A DNA stretch of 64,000 bases from assembly GCA_905221605.1 (NCBI GenBank), contig CAJNDS010002735.1, positions 235,523 to 299,522 on the forward strand, given 5' to 3'. Within the stretch, counting starts at the first letter, position 1. Every line of letters begins with the position of its first letter. Positions 45,209 to 56,800 of this stretch are shown here, piece by piece. This DNA is from Symbiodinium natans. Its lineage: Eukaryota; Sar; Dinophyceae; Suessiales; Symbiodiniaceae. Under the pieces are notes generated by a model, which ran no database searches, had not been told where the DNA came from, and saw nothing but the letters and a program-made list of their open reading frames with translations. Both the position numbers and the translations under genes were made by a program.

Positions 45209-46871
45209 ATGAGCCGAAGTGTTTGGTTGATGTTGTGTGGCTTTGTTAGGCCGTATGGCTGACGTGCTCTTTTTGTTCTCCGCATTGTGCCACACCATGA
45301 GGAGTCGCCTGGGTTTTAGTCAAATCGGTTTCAGGCACAGTGAAGCTGCGCAAATCTTTTTGCTTCTGTTGATTGTCGACACCGGCCGACATTAGCTGCC
45401 AAGCGTTGCATTGGTTCCTGATGTGTAGACGAATGCTTATAGTGATGCTCTCCAGCGCCTTTTTGGGTAGCCAAGGTCGTTTTTCGTCGTGCTTGGAGTG
45501 GGTGCCGCCCTCGTGGATTCCTGGATGCTGACGTGGAAGGTGTGCGCAGAGCCCTGCTGACAGGTGCCGATGATGTATTCGTGTTGCATGACGCTGGCTC
45601 CTCATACTTGAGTTGTCCTAAAGTCTTTAGGTTCTTTCTGGAAGCTTCTGGAAAGCTACGTTTGCCTGAAACAAGGTGTGGGTCCTCTCGCGGGTAGGCT
45701 GCTCAGAGCGATGGACTGTTGGGTGACACACAGCCGTGTGACAATGCAATATGATTCGGCCTGCCCTCCTCTGAGACCCCTATGCCCTAAGCAAAGCACA
45801 GTAACTAGACGTGACGAGCGTGAAGATAACGTCGCTGGCCCAGAGACCCAGAGACCCAACCGTGGCCCTGCCCAGCGCCACGGCACGGGGGAGATGGCCC
45901 TGGCGCGGCGGCTGTGGCTCGACACAAATTTGCAGCTTTCCCTTGGTTGGAAGGTGTCTGGATGGATTCTTCTATTTGTTTAACACTGATGTTTAAACGA
46001 TGCACGTCGTCCGCCTCGGCCCGGCCCACTGGAGGAACCTAGGGTTGAGGGTTTTAGGATCGACGTAGTTGCAAAGATTGTGTTGAGAAGGTCCGTAGCC
46101 CGCCCCCCCTTACCCCGTTCCCCGCTGCGGCCGGCCCGGCGCTTTCAAAGGAGGGGAATAAGGGACTCTTGCAGGGGTTTCTGACGTTGAGGGGTGTTTC
46201 CCTCCTGGCGAAGAGGTGGTCGATGTACTGCAAAGCCGGAATGGCGATCTTTGCTACTTCTGTCGGGGCCCCAGAGCTACTCAGTGAGCGCGGATTGATT
46301 GCACAATCCAGAGGCCACCACCGCCGCATCCTTCTTCGCCAACCTGGCAAGGCCCTGCACACGAATGCTGACAGAGAGGATTGGGGGATTGGGCGCGTAG
46401 ACAGCCTGGTGCCCAGTTCCATCGGCCCGCTGCGGCAGTTCGGCTTCTTCATGGGTGCCTGCATCACAGCAACTTGGCGCGGCAAGCTTTGAAATCCAAG
46501 AAGCGAGGCTCCAGCTTGGTATTAGAAACAGAAAGCACGCAAGCCAATGAAACCCCAGCTCGGCGCATTGCTAGGCCAAGTGCAACCGCCCGAAGGATTC
46601 CGTATGAGTCCATGTGGTGCAAAAAACGTGTCGGTTTGTTGCTGAAGCAAGTGGGCCCTGGGCCTCTGCTTCATGCACTTTATCTACCACCATGTATCCC
46701 TCACGTCCATTGCCTGCCGGGAGCTATGCAGCGTGCAAGAGGCTTCTCAGCTCCGCTGACTGTACCAACTCACAGTACAGCTATGTTAATTGTAAACGCT
46801 TGCGCGCGCCGCCTCGGCAGCCGGGCCGGCCCCAGGACAGGAAAGGAGGAAGAGGGTTTCGCAAAAAAAGG
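45209..46871. other. Mostly unassigned; exon-like frame at 46,169-46,492
   Basis: A 107-codon + strand frame at 46,169-46,492 has balanced composition, including L-V-P-S-S-I-G-P-L-R-Q-F-G-F-F-M-G-A. That vaguely recalls the first helix of HECT ubiquitin ligases, but no other HECT motif follows, so no function is given. 45,209-46,168 shows nothing assignable. Confidence 0.35.
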
Positions 46872-47013
46872 GAGGGGGGGGGGGGTGGGGGGGGTGGGGG
46901 GGGTGGGGGGGTGGGGTGTGGGGGTGGGGTGGGGGGGGGGGGTGGGGGGGGGGGGGGGGGGTGGGGGGGGGGGGGGGGGGGGGGTGGGGGGGGGGGGGGG
47001 TGGGGGGGGGGGT
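46872..47013 (+). repeat. G-rich tract (G-runs separated by T)
   Basis: About 140 bases of G runs interrupted by single T or TGTG, with a second short run at about 47,108-47,125. It is the inverse composition of the tract at 15.77 kb and a potential multi-quadruplex region. Gly- and Pro-rich frames across it are artefacts. Confidence 0.95.
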
Positions 47014-47129
47014 TTTTGAGGCACTCCCCCTGTAGGAGCCACCCAAAGCGGGACCCTCCACGGCACCGGTTTGCAGCTCCTCCAAGAAATTGGGGGGGGT
47101 CCCCACAGGGCGGGGGGGGGGGGGGTGGC

Positions 47130-48410
47130 GTCAGAAAATTTGGCATGGGGGGAAGGGTTGGGTTAGGAGGAAGGAGGCCCGATCCGGGTCTGCTTGTTCC
47201 AGACGCTCTCGGCAGGAAGCCGAGGCGAATGTGGTCTCCAAGGTGAACTGGGTCCTGGTCGCGGTCATGCAACTGGGCCGGGAAGGGCTTTCAGCTTTCC
47301 GGCATTTCTGCTCTAGACACCATGTCATCGGACTCATGGAGTTACGGCACTTTGTTGTGATTGCCTGATTGCTGGAACGGATCGAACCAAAAACCAGCAG
47401 AGGTATCCACTTATATTGGTGAACTACGAGCGGTCCACTTGCAAAGGTATCTTGGCTCTTAGAGCACGCAGATCACTAGGGTTATACCTGTCCTCCATTT
47501 CCAGCATGCTCTGCTGTGGACGCCCCAAGGCGCTCTGCTTGAAGCGGAGCAATCTTCGCCCATGGAGGCAGGTCCAGCAAGCCAAGCAGAAGCATGACCT
47601 GGGACGGCCTTGAAACAGCAAACCGCTTGGCATTGACTTGTGCATGGCACACGCCGTGCGCGTGTCTCTGCCATCCAATCGCGAACCTTGACGTGCGAGA
47701 CCACCGAAACAAAGGGGTTTAGTTCATGTTTTGGGTTCAACGTGAGATTCAAGAAGCGAGTCGAAGAAACATAGTCACGACATTCTCCTGGCCCGGTCTC
47801 CTGTCTGCAGAGAGTCCCGCCGAGTCACTGGATTGCCCGTCCCCAGAGAATCCGCAGAGAATCCTGGTGAGTATTTTTCTGCAGCTCCCACCCCAAAAAA
47901 CCCCCACGGAGAGTCCCGTGCAGAGCTGCCCTCCAGGTAAACCACCCAGTATCCCTGGAGTGCCTGCCCACGGAGAATTTTCATTGGGAGAATCCTGGGA
48001 GTATCCCTGGCGCGCCCACCCACAGAGAATTTCTCTTCCTAAACCCTAAACCCTAAACACCAGGAGCAGCTGGTCGACAACCAGGGATCAGACGTGGACG
48101 TGGAGGAGCGCAGGGCCTTTCACCAGCTCATTCTCTGCAGGATCCCCACGCCCAATTAATGTATAACGAGGGTACCTGTACTTCGGGAGAGAATCGGTCC
48201 ACCAAGGCAAAAATGTATAACGAGGGTGGTGGTGATGTTGATGTTGGAGTTGCCGATGTTGCAGGGGTTCAAGCTGCGACATTGCCCTTGCAAGATGCAG
48301 ATATGTTTCAGCAACGCCTGGAAGACAGTCGCACGTGCAAGAACGACAGACACATGTAGAAGTGCATCATAATCCATGCCTCACTCCGCATCCGTGCCGG
48401 TTCCCTGTTC
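47130..48410. other. No confident gene; short exon-like frame and telomere-like words
   Basis: A + strand frame at about 47,215-47,368 (V-V-S-K-V-N-W-V-L-V-A-V-M-Q-L-G-R-E-G-L) is exon-like but unknown. 47,800-48,030 carries repeated CAGAGAATCC/GGAGAATCCTGG words. CCCTAAACCCTAAAC sits at 48,039-48,060. Confidence 0.35.
48039..48060 (-). repeat. Short telomere-like CCCTAAA block
   Basis: Three CCCTAAA-type heptamers in the C-rich orientation. Same family of words as the blocks at 5.4, 8.4, 15.1 and 18.7 kb. Confidence 0.75.
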
Positions 48411-49092
48411 GATACGGGCAACACGAGCAGACAGTCTCATTGGATCTCAGCTCCAGGCTCCAGGCCTTGGTCTTCTGAGGTACATCCCCAACATTGTAGA
48501 AGGGAGGCGGGGAATGTATGGGGGGGGGGGGTCCGTCATACATTCTGCGGCTCCCGGAGATGGGTCCAGATGCCGTAAGGTCGCAGCTCTGGGAGGTACA
48601 TGCCTAGCTTGGTGGGTAGATACGGGCAACACGAGCAGACAGTCTCATTGGTGTAGTAGGGAGGCGGGGAATGTATGGGGGGGGGGGTGTCCGTCATACA
48701 TTCTGCGGCTCCCGATGCAGCTCCATGAAATAGGCCCCCTGTCGCCCATGTCCCAATATCTCAGTTGTAGGAGGCAGCCCCTGGATTTCTGGGGAGCTTT
48801 CATTTCTCCGGGCCTTAGCAGATCCCCGCAGCAGACCACGTGCCCAAGCAACTTCTCATAGAGATTCACACTTTGTCACCAACTCTTTTGCCTACTCAGG
48901 CATCGTAGCTCGTAGTTCCGTTATTAGGTGCTCTTCCCAACTCACGCCTGAAAGGCCCACGGGGGGAACGGCCTTTTCAGTGATGACTAGCGACCGAAGA
49001 GCACAAAGGCAAAAAACGATCACATGTCTTTAGGGTTCGTTATGCATTTCTCCTGGCCTGTTAAACCCAGGAAATTAATGTATAACGAGGGT
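48158..49092 (+). repeat. Three dispersed copies of AATGTATAACGAGGGT
   Basis: The exact 16-mer occurs at 48,158-48,173, 48,212-48,227 and 49,077-49,092, two of them preceded by TTAATG context. Flanks are unrelated, so this is a dispersed motif rather than a tandem repeat. Function unknown. Confidence 0.8.
48411..48714 (+). repeat. Two-copy repeat with G-tract hairpins
   Basis: Unit 1 (48,411-48,556) and unit 2 (48,619-48,714) share GATACGGGCAACACGAGCAG... at their starts and GGGAGGCGGGGAATGTATG...CATACATTCTGCGG at their ends. Unit 2 lacks about 51 bases found in unit 1 after CATTGG; the gap is bounded by CATTG repeats. In each unit an inverted pair GAATGTATG/CATACATTC flanks a run of 10-11 G, giving a stem with a G-tract loop. 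Confidence 0.85.
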
Positions 49093-52000
49093 AGGGGGTC
49101 GTAAGTAGGAGTTAGGCGTAGGGATTCTGCAGGCACTACATGGGGGTTTACGACAATACGGGGCCCCTAATCGAGTCCCCCTAACTTCGAAAAAAGCGAG
49201 CTTCAGTGGCTCGATCGCTGCCAGTCTGGGTAGGGTTGACAAGCGTGAATTTAACGCCAGTTCTTCCGAGACATTGCATCGCCAAGACGATGCAGCGCCT
49301 TTTGCCCGCAAACTCCAGACCCGACGAGACCCGACGGCGTCCCTTCCTCCCTTGAGGACGTTTCCGGCTCTTCTCCAGGCGGTTCGACGATCATTTCCTA
49401 GGGTTTGCGAGCTGTGAAGATTTGAAAGCTTGAAGTTTCAGAGGTTTGAGAGCTTCGAAGTCTTTGCATGGCTTTTGGAAGGGCTTTTGGAGTGCGGGTT
49501 TGATCAGTTTGCTGCATGCATTGTTGCAACATGCAGGCTTGTGGTTGAGGTTCGGATGGCTTTCTCCGGGTCTGACATGTCCAAGGAGCGGTTTTGGTTT
49601 GTGAGGGCAGCCGGGCTTCGGCCTTCTGCCTTTTGTGCCGAACCCGCGTTGAGGGCTTCGGCCTGCCGTGCCGAACCGCGTTTCTTAGTCCCGGGCTTCG
49701 GTGTTATCTTGACTTCTCATTGAGCAAATCGTGCCAGGTCCGTCGCCAGACGTCGTCCGGCGAGCCTCCTCCAAGGTGGCAGCTCACTCGAGCTTGCACT
49801 ACATGTGTTTTCTTGCGGCATGACAGGTCGCAAATCTGAGTCTCTCTCTTAAGAATCCGGCGCGATGCGGTTCTCCCGACCAGGGCATGCTCAGCGGAGG
49901 CGGCCTTGCATTCAAGGCACGCAGCGCCAAAAAGTTTGGGCCCAAAGGGCCTTGCTCAGGGTTTTATGACTGACAAGCTCTGTCCAGATCCTGGCGCTTG
50001 GCATCAGTTTGCTGGGTGCCAGCGTTCGGGGCTCAGAGGTTCAAAAGGGCCACTCTTGTTTGAGAATGTTTGAGAATCTCCTTGAGAGTCTTCTCACAGA
50101 GTGACCGGGTCCAGGGAAGCGTGTTCGCTCTCCAATCGGCTGCCGGGGGCTTACAGCCAAGGTGCATGATCAGGAGCAGACTTGATGGGCTTGATTCAGG
50201 ATTGTCGGAAGGAAGGAAGAGTCATGACAAGGATTGACCAACATACCGCGTTGATCCAGATCTAAACCATGACATGTAAATTGTGTCGAAGAGATCAGGG
50301 GCCTCAACACATCTCAACCGCAGTTTATGGGATACCGTTCATGCACTTTGTTCATCAGGGATGGGCACCGGATGAGTGCTGTTATTAACATGGCGAGAGG
50401 CTGCGAATGGTTTCCTTGTGATCGGTGGATCGCTTGTCCGTGGGGGGTGAAGGTGCCGTGTACAAGGATGTGAAAGGACGCGAGAGCTGAAAGAACATGA
50501 ACTTGATCTCTCTATTGACTGCCGCCCATTCTGGATCGGCGGTGGCAAGATGCGGCAAGCCTGTGAGCTTCCCTGAGGTTCGCAACCTGCGCCCTTCGAA
50601 CGGTTTGCCCAAGTTCTTCCCACAGGACGCCGGAAGAGAGCTACTTGCAGCTGCAGTCCTCTCCAGGATTGAAATCGACCGCCATTGCAACCAGCTGCAA
50701 CTTGACAGGACAGCAACCTTGGTGGCTTGCAGGAGCTTCAAATGTGACTCGGCAGCCATGATGCACAACCTTTACTGGGAAGATAGGTTGTGAAGTTGTG
50801 AATCGACTTGCTTCAAGCCGCTGTCCAATGTCCAATTAGTTCTAGCCCGGCATCAGGCGACTCTGAGTGAGAGTCTTTAAGTTTCGAGCCGCACTTGAAG
50901 GCGGTTCGGCAACGAGACCAGCATCGCTTCGATGGACACGGGGGCCTGATTGCGTCATTGCAAATTGCAGCCGGCAAGTCTGAGGTATCCCACTGGCAGC
51001 ATAGCCTAGCTGTTCTGAATCGGTGGGTTTCTGCCAGATCAGGAGCTCAAGATGTGCCACGGCACGGCGCAGGCCGCCGGGGTTCCATGTGACGGAGGGC
51101 GTGGGCCTCAAGAGGCCTCAAGGTGCATGGGAAGCATGTTGGGGCCACGAGTTCATGTCATGGTTTAGGGGCTTAGCGATGTTTGGGGATGTTTTGGGGA
51201 TGTTTCGGGGATGTTTGGGGATGTTTAGGGACGCTTCCCCAAGGCCAAAGCAGGAGCCGGCGGAGCCCCCACCTCTCCACTTGCCAGGAGCCCAGGCCTT
51301 GTATGGTTTGCTCGGAAATAGGGGGTACCCTTTTTGGGGGTCCCTTTAAGGGATTTTTATTCTATGTGGGGTAGAAGAGGGGCACCCCTACTTTGGGCAA
51401 TACCCGCATGCCATCTTTTCCTTCTTGTTTTTGGACTTCCTCTTTAGCGCTCGTTTCGTCAATGTTTGCTTCTTGCTCTTGTGATCCTGCCTCTCTGCTT
51501 TGGCTTGTCTTGGCATTCTGAGGCCCGGCCACTTCCCCAGCTCCCCTCCCACGACCACACACTGGACACCGCCGCAACCTCATCTCAAAGCCTCAGCTGC
51601 CTGCGAAGATTAAGCTCATGGCTCCATGAGCCGAGAAACCTGGTATAGCCGAGCGGCGAGATGACACGCCCAGGTCATGGCCACAGCGTCCGCACCCACC
51701 GACACATTCATCGTACCCACAACCGCACCCGCCACGTCCTAAGAGCTGCGCACCCCCCTCAGATGTGGCTCTGGCGCTTGAGAGCTGTTGCTCTTTCGGT
51801 GTCGCAGACGGTTGTGTGCAGGGCTTGCGGACTCTGAGTTTCCAGGGAGGGGACCCAGGACCACCATGACACCGACAAGACAGCCCGTTCCTGGAACCTC
51901 CAGAAGGCCGAGTCGAGTGCTCTCAGCGTGCTAGACTTCATCTTGGTCAGACTCAGGATCTTCTTCAATAACATGACCAAATTCAGAATCGGGATCCTCC

Positions 52001-53015
52001 TGAAGGATTTCATGTCCTTTAGAATCTTTAAAATATTTGCGTGCTCTGAGAGTGCTCTCTTTGAAGATTTCTCGGCCCCCGATGCTGGGGGTCAACTTCC
52101 CATGCCCCCCATGCCCCCGAGGCCCCCAAAGCCTGCGCCAGCGCGGCCCTCGCCCCCGGCACCGGTGACCGGCTAAGCTTTCACTTCAAGTTAGTAGATA
52201 AGAAATCATAATATGTGTATAGGGAGGCAACGTCGTACTTTAAGACAATATGTAGGGAACACTCCAGGCTGCCAGTCACTTCGACCTGGCGCTGAAGGCA
52301 CGGAGTGTTTTCATCAGACCTTTGTCTTCCTCTGCTGCAACCAAGAGTGATATTTTCCTTCATGTGCCTTGGACGGGCTGACTTGATATCCACGCTAGTG
52401 CTTGCTGCATGGCGGCTGCTTTGCCTCGCCTTTTCTGTTACTTCACCCTGTCCATGTGGTATACGCATTCACAGTTCAGGTCAAGGGCCACTCGTATGCC
52501 GACATCAAGGACGCATGTCCGGCTTATCCTGGTAGGAACGCCGACTCCGCATAGGAAGCTGAAGCCTTTCAATCGATGGCCTCATGGCTTCTCAGGAATT
52601 TGAGGATGTCGTGCACGCTGGGAGCTCAGGTAAGCTGTGCGGGGTGCCTTTGGCGCCAGTGCCGTGTGGAACAGGAGCAGATCGTGACTGGCTTGCGACT
52701 GCAGCCTGACGACGTCAGCTTGGACATTATCAAGGTACATGTCCGGTGATCTTGCAACTACTTGCATGGTTGCAAGACAGTGGTCAGTTCTGGGAGGTGA
52801 TCGACGGTCGTCGACTGCAAGAGGGTCAGTATGAGGCCTTGACACTCGCTTGTTGCTTGTTGTGTTTGTGCATGTGCTTAAGACCTTCCTTAGCCAGGTA
52901 ATGTTGCACTTCAAGCACGCCACCCCAGAAAAGGACGGAGATGGAAAGAGCAGGCAGTGTAAACCATAGTGTGCGGCAAGTGCCACAAGTTCTAGGGCAG
53001 AAAGAAGGGAACATG
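48720..53015. other. No confident gene
   Basis: A GGGGATGTTT-type short tandem repeat lies at about 51,177-51,232. A Pro-rich frame ends at 52,176 (P-M-P-P-M-P-P-R-P-P-K-P-A). A frame at 50,497-50,793 (+) is coding-like but unrecognised. Everything else is unassigned. Confidence 0.4.
51177..51232 (+). repeat. ~11-bp GGGGATGTTT tandem repeat
   Basis: Five successive units of GGGGATGTTT with 0-2 extra bases each. Weakly reminiscent of TTTAGGG, and the last unit actually reads TTTAGGGA. Confidence 0.75.
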
Positions 53016-53017
53016 TA

Positions 53018-53874
53018 GGGAGAGCCTGCCCACGCAGCGAGGAGCGCCAGATCCGACAGTATCTGCATGAACACGGGGAGATGCTTTCCCTGCTCGGCGC
53101 AGAGCTGGAAGAGGTGCGCCGGACAGCAGCAATGACTGAACAGATGGCTGCAGATGTCTGCAGAGCCGCTTTTGATGCCCAGGCTTCGGCGACTGCCAGG
53201 CGCGCGCTCTTCTCGGATTACTGCTGCACGCACAAGATAAGTATCGGGTCGTTTGCTGCGCTCGTGCTTCGCTCGTGCTTCGCTCGTGCTTCGCTCGTGC
53301 TTCGCTCGTGCTTCGCTCGTGCTTCGCTCGTGCTTCGCTCGTGCTTCGCTCGTGCTTCGCGCGTGCTTCGCTCGTGCTTCGCTCGTGCTTCGCTCGTGCT
53401 TCGCTCGTGCTTCGCTCGTGCTTCGCTCGTGCTTCGCTCGTGCTTCGCTCGTGCTTCGCTCGTGCTTCGCTCGTGCTTCGCTCGTGCTTCGCTCGTGCTT
53501 CGCTCGTGCTTCGCTCGCCGGCGCAGTCTAGCCCCAGCTGCCAAAGCAAAGAAGCTGCTCCTTGTCAGGACGACGCACCCTGGGACGTCAACGCTGCGAC
53601 CGCAGATGCCAACACGTATGCCCTCGCACACAACTCTGCCCAGTATGCACCGACCAACGCCACCACCACCCAGACACAGTCAAACAACATCACGGACGCA
53701 GCCAGAGCATCATCAGCCTACCACCGTTCCATCAACACAGTCGACGCTGACTACCTTGGCGTCAACCATGCCCACGACGACAACACTGAAACCTGCAACT
53801 GCACCGCACGCACCGCACTAAGTTCAATGCAGCGGTTGACATTGTACGCAGCAGTCGTAGCTCATCGCTGTTAA
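53018..53874 (+). CDS. Possible exon with coiled coil, 11-bp repeat and Thr-rich tail
   Basis: The frame open from 53,018 begins with a credible helical region rich in Glu, Gln and Ala (E-E-R-Q-I-R-Q-Y-L-H-E-H-G-E-M-L-S-L-L-G, then E-L-E-E-V-R-R-T-A-A-M-T-E-Q-M). It runs to about 53,240, where an intron or the repeat begins. If translated through, the 11-bp repeat adds the unit V-L-R-S-C-F-A-R-A-S-L, then a Thr/Pro-rich mucin-like tail to 53,821 in this frame. Other frames through the repeat end at 53,531 and 53,874. No family recognised. The helical part may be a true exon; whether the repeat is translated is unknown. Confidence 0.35.
53259..53511. repeat. 23-copy 11-bp repeat CGCTCGTGCTT
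   Basis: Exactly 23 consecutive 11-mers, 22 identical and one (about 53,358) reading CGCGCGTGCTT. Because 11 is not a multiple of 3, each reading frame cycles through the same peptide: 11 residues on the + strand in all three frames (V-L-R-S-C-F-A-R-A-S-L) and 11 on the minus strand (K-H-E-R-S-T-S-E-A-R-A), with no stop in any. Confidence 0.97.
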
Positions 53875-56800
53875 GCCCACAATGTCAGAGCTCTCCTCCC
53901 AGGCAAGCACAGCAGCCTCCACGTCCAGGCCAGAATCCGAGTTTCCGTGAAATGGGGAAGAGGTGAAGGTTGAAGTGGGTTGAGGGGGGGGTCGCTCGCT
54001 CAAGCTTCCCCTCGCCGCTCGCAGCTGCTCGCCTTCCTAGGCCAGCCACCACTTTGCCTGCACTGAGCTCAACTGATCTCAACTTGGGTCACGTCGAGGC
54101 GTTTTCGAGCTGCATGAGAGCTGCTGGTTGCGGCGAGGTGCTCCACCTCCAGCCACGAGGAATGCCTCACGACCGTCTGGCACCGTGAATAGTCATCCTG
54201 AGTCATCAGCCCATCTCAGGCTGCTGTGGAGTGATGAGTGACGATGTTCGTTGTGTGGCATCGTGCTGTAGGTCAGGCAGTCATCCACGTTCTGCTGGGC
54301 GTTCGGAAGGCAGGATGAGATGGCCGTTAAACGTTTCACATTGTGAAATTCAGCGGGCTGACTCAGTCGCCTCTCGACAGTGTGAGGTCAGTGGCAGCAG
54401 CTATGCCTACGAGATGGATCCCACCTTCGACCTTTCCCGACGCGAGGAGCGCTTCACCGTTTGGTCGCATGACCTAGACCCTCGCGAGCAGTCGCAAGAG
54501 CCAGAGGCGCAGCTCGCGGTCGTCGAGTTCTGTCGGCGCCTGCGTTGGGAAGCGAAGCTCAAGGCAAGAATCGGAATATGCCAGAGACGCTAGAGCTGAG
54601 AGCGGGATCGGACGGTGTGCTTGAGCTCCAAGACGACTGTGGGCCCTAGGTTGTGAAGGGGCAGTGGAACTGCTGGCCTTCCATGCTGAAAGCAGCTCGC
54701 ATGCACTTTGGATTTACAGAGTCGCACAGGGTTCCGAAGAGCGCTCCGAGTTCTCGGAGCTCCTTCTGTTCCTTACCCTTCCCTTTTCTTGGAGAGAGAG
54801 AGGGCGGGCAAGTGCGCTGAGGATTTCCTACAGTGGCTGACCCAGCTTCCTGTAGTGGCAGGTCCGGTGCATGTGAGCTACGTCCCAAACAAAATGCTCG
54901 TACCTGCCGGCCAATCCTCCTCCTCCTCCTCCTGCAACACGTTCTCTGTTCCAGACTCTGGAACTAGAGACGTCAGGTTCATCAGGCTGCTGTTTCCGCT
55001 GACTTGCTGAATCAATTAGCTGGCCTTGCGCAGTCCTTGCTGCTTCCTGAGGCACAGAGGCGAGCAGTTCCCCACATATGCAATCTGGCCGGCTGTGCAA
55101 AGGTTTCTGGCGCAGGCCCGAAGAGCCTCCACACACTTCGCTTGGACTTGTAGCAGTGGCAGCACAGGCACCAAGCGAGGCGGACCACATGGGCCTGGCA
55201 CCATCCTCGGCAGCCATCTTCTCCGGCGGAGATTCTATAAAGGGTGCTGCTACTCCGGTCCCTTTGGATGCTGTCTTTGTCACAACGAGGCAGATGACGG
55301 CAGCGTGGCGTGGCCGGGAGCCCTCCAACAAGATGTTCTGAGATTATCCTCATGACTTCTTGCTCTTATTAAATACTGCTGATATCTCCAGAATACACCC
55401 ATATGGCGGCGAGCGGTTGGCACAGGTCAGAATGATTCATCAGTCTGTGCGGAGTTCTGTTGACAAGTGACATACACGGACAAGCTCAAACAAGGTTGAT
55501 GCGTCGTCAGGCTCAGGCAAATGTACTGGTACCTTTATGTATTGATAGTGTGCAGATCAGATCGTGCTCGGTTGCTACCCAAAGCTGCAAGACAGACCTT
55601 GCCGGCAGCGCCAACAGAATGGTCTCACATAAGTTCAATGGATTTTGCTAAGAAGGAAGTTGTCCCTGCAAATTCACACCCTTGCCCTTGCCAGAATTCC
55701 AGAGGGTGTGGAAGGAAATTTCAAGCTCAGGGTCCAGTTGGACTACCGCGTGGAGTTTGACATCTGGAGCTCTGGTCGCCAGGTGCAGCCTTTGCCTCAG
55801 CGCTTTGCTAGGCAACCTTCGGTTTTGCGTGTCCGTGTGTCCGGCGCTGTCCCAGCATACCCCGACGGGGGAATCGGGATCCCAAAGTGAGCTGGACATC
55901 CTTCGTCCATAGTCGGGTCTCATACAACTCGAGTTATTTGAAGGCGAAGGCTCCGAAGCCCTTCTGAAGTGCAATGAATCTCCGTATGCCGCCACGCAGT
56001 CTACCTGCGTAGCATCAATGTTGTATAGGCTCCTTGTAAAAGAGTTGGTGAGTGTTTGTCTTGGGCGTCCTTTCGGGGATACTAGCAACACAGACCCTCT
56101 TCTGAAGATCGCCGCGGGGAGCGGTTTTAGAAGCATCCGGCACGTTGCGGACCCCTCTCGCATTCTTGCGGAGCTCTTCAGAATTGGGACCTATTCACAG
56201 TATCTCTATAATGAACTCCCGTGGACTGCAGGCCCTACATGGACCTCTGGGCTGCCCACTTAGAGCTCCATGCCGTGTGCCCAGCCCTCTGCAGACGTCT
56301 GTCTGGTTCTCTGAGGAGGACACCGCCACGCGCGTCTTCCGTGAAGTCACAGCGAAATATCGAGGTCAGCGGGATGCTTCGTTCTTGCATTGACTCAACC
56401 TCTTTCTGTCAAAGGGCAAGTTGTGGCTGATGTTGCCAATAACATGTCATATTTGAAGGGTAACCTGCAGCGTGGTGACTCCGACCATGTGCACGTGCTC
56501 ACGCAGCAGCAGCACCCGACAACACGCAGATGACACACACCCTAGCTTTATCCTTCAATCTTCGAGAAGGGCAGGGAAGAATGTCTTCCAGCAACAGTAG
56601 TTTCTGAAGGGATGCCAGTCTGCGGCTCATGGCCAGCCTCAGCGCTCGCCAGCTGCTGAACTCGTTACAGTTTGGAATTTGCGTGATCGCCTCCCATCTA
56701 CATTTGTGCCGTGTGCTAGGCACTTTTCAAGGCTTCGTTAAGGAAGGCAGAGATCCGATTTGTGAAAAGCTCCAACCTCTGAGGACATCCGCGCCGTGCG

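Noticed and set aside
46781-47272. Gly-rich and Pro-rich open frames
   Set aside because: Direct consequence of the G-rich tract at 46.9 kb.
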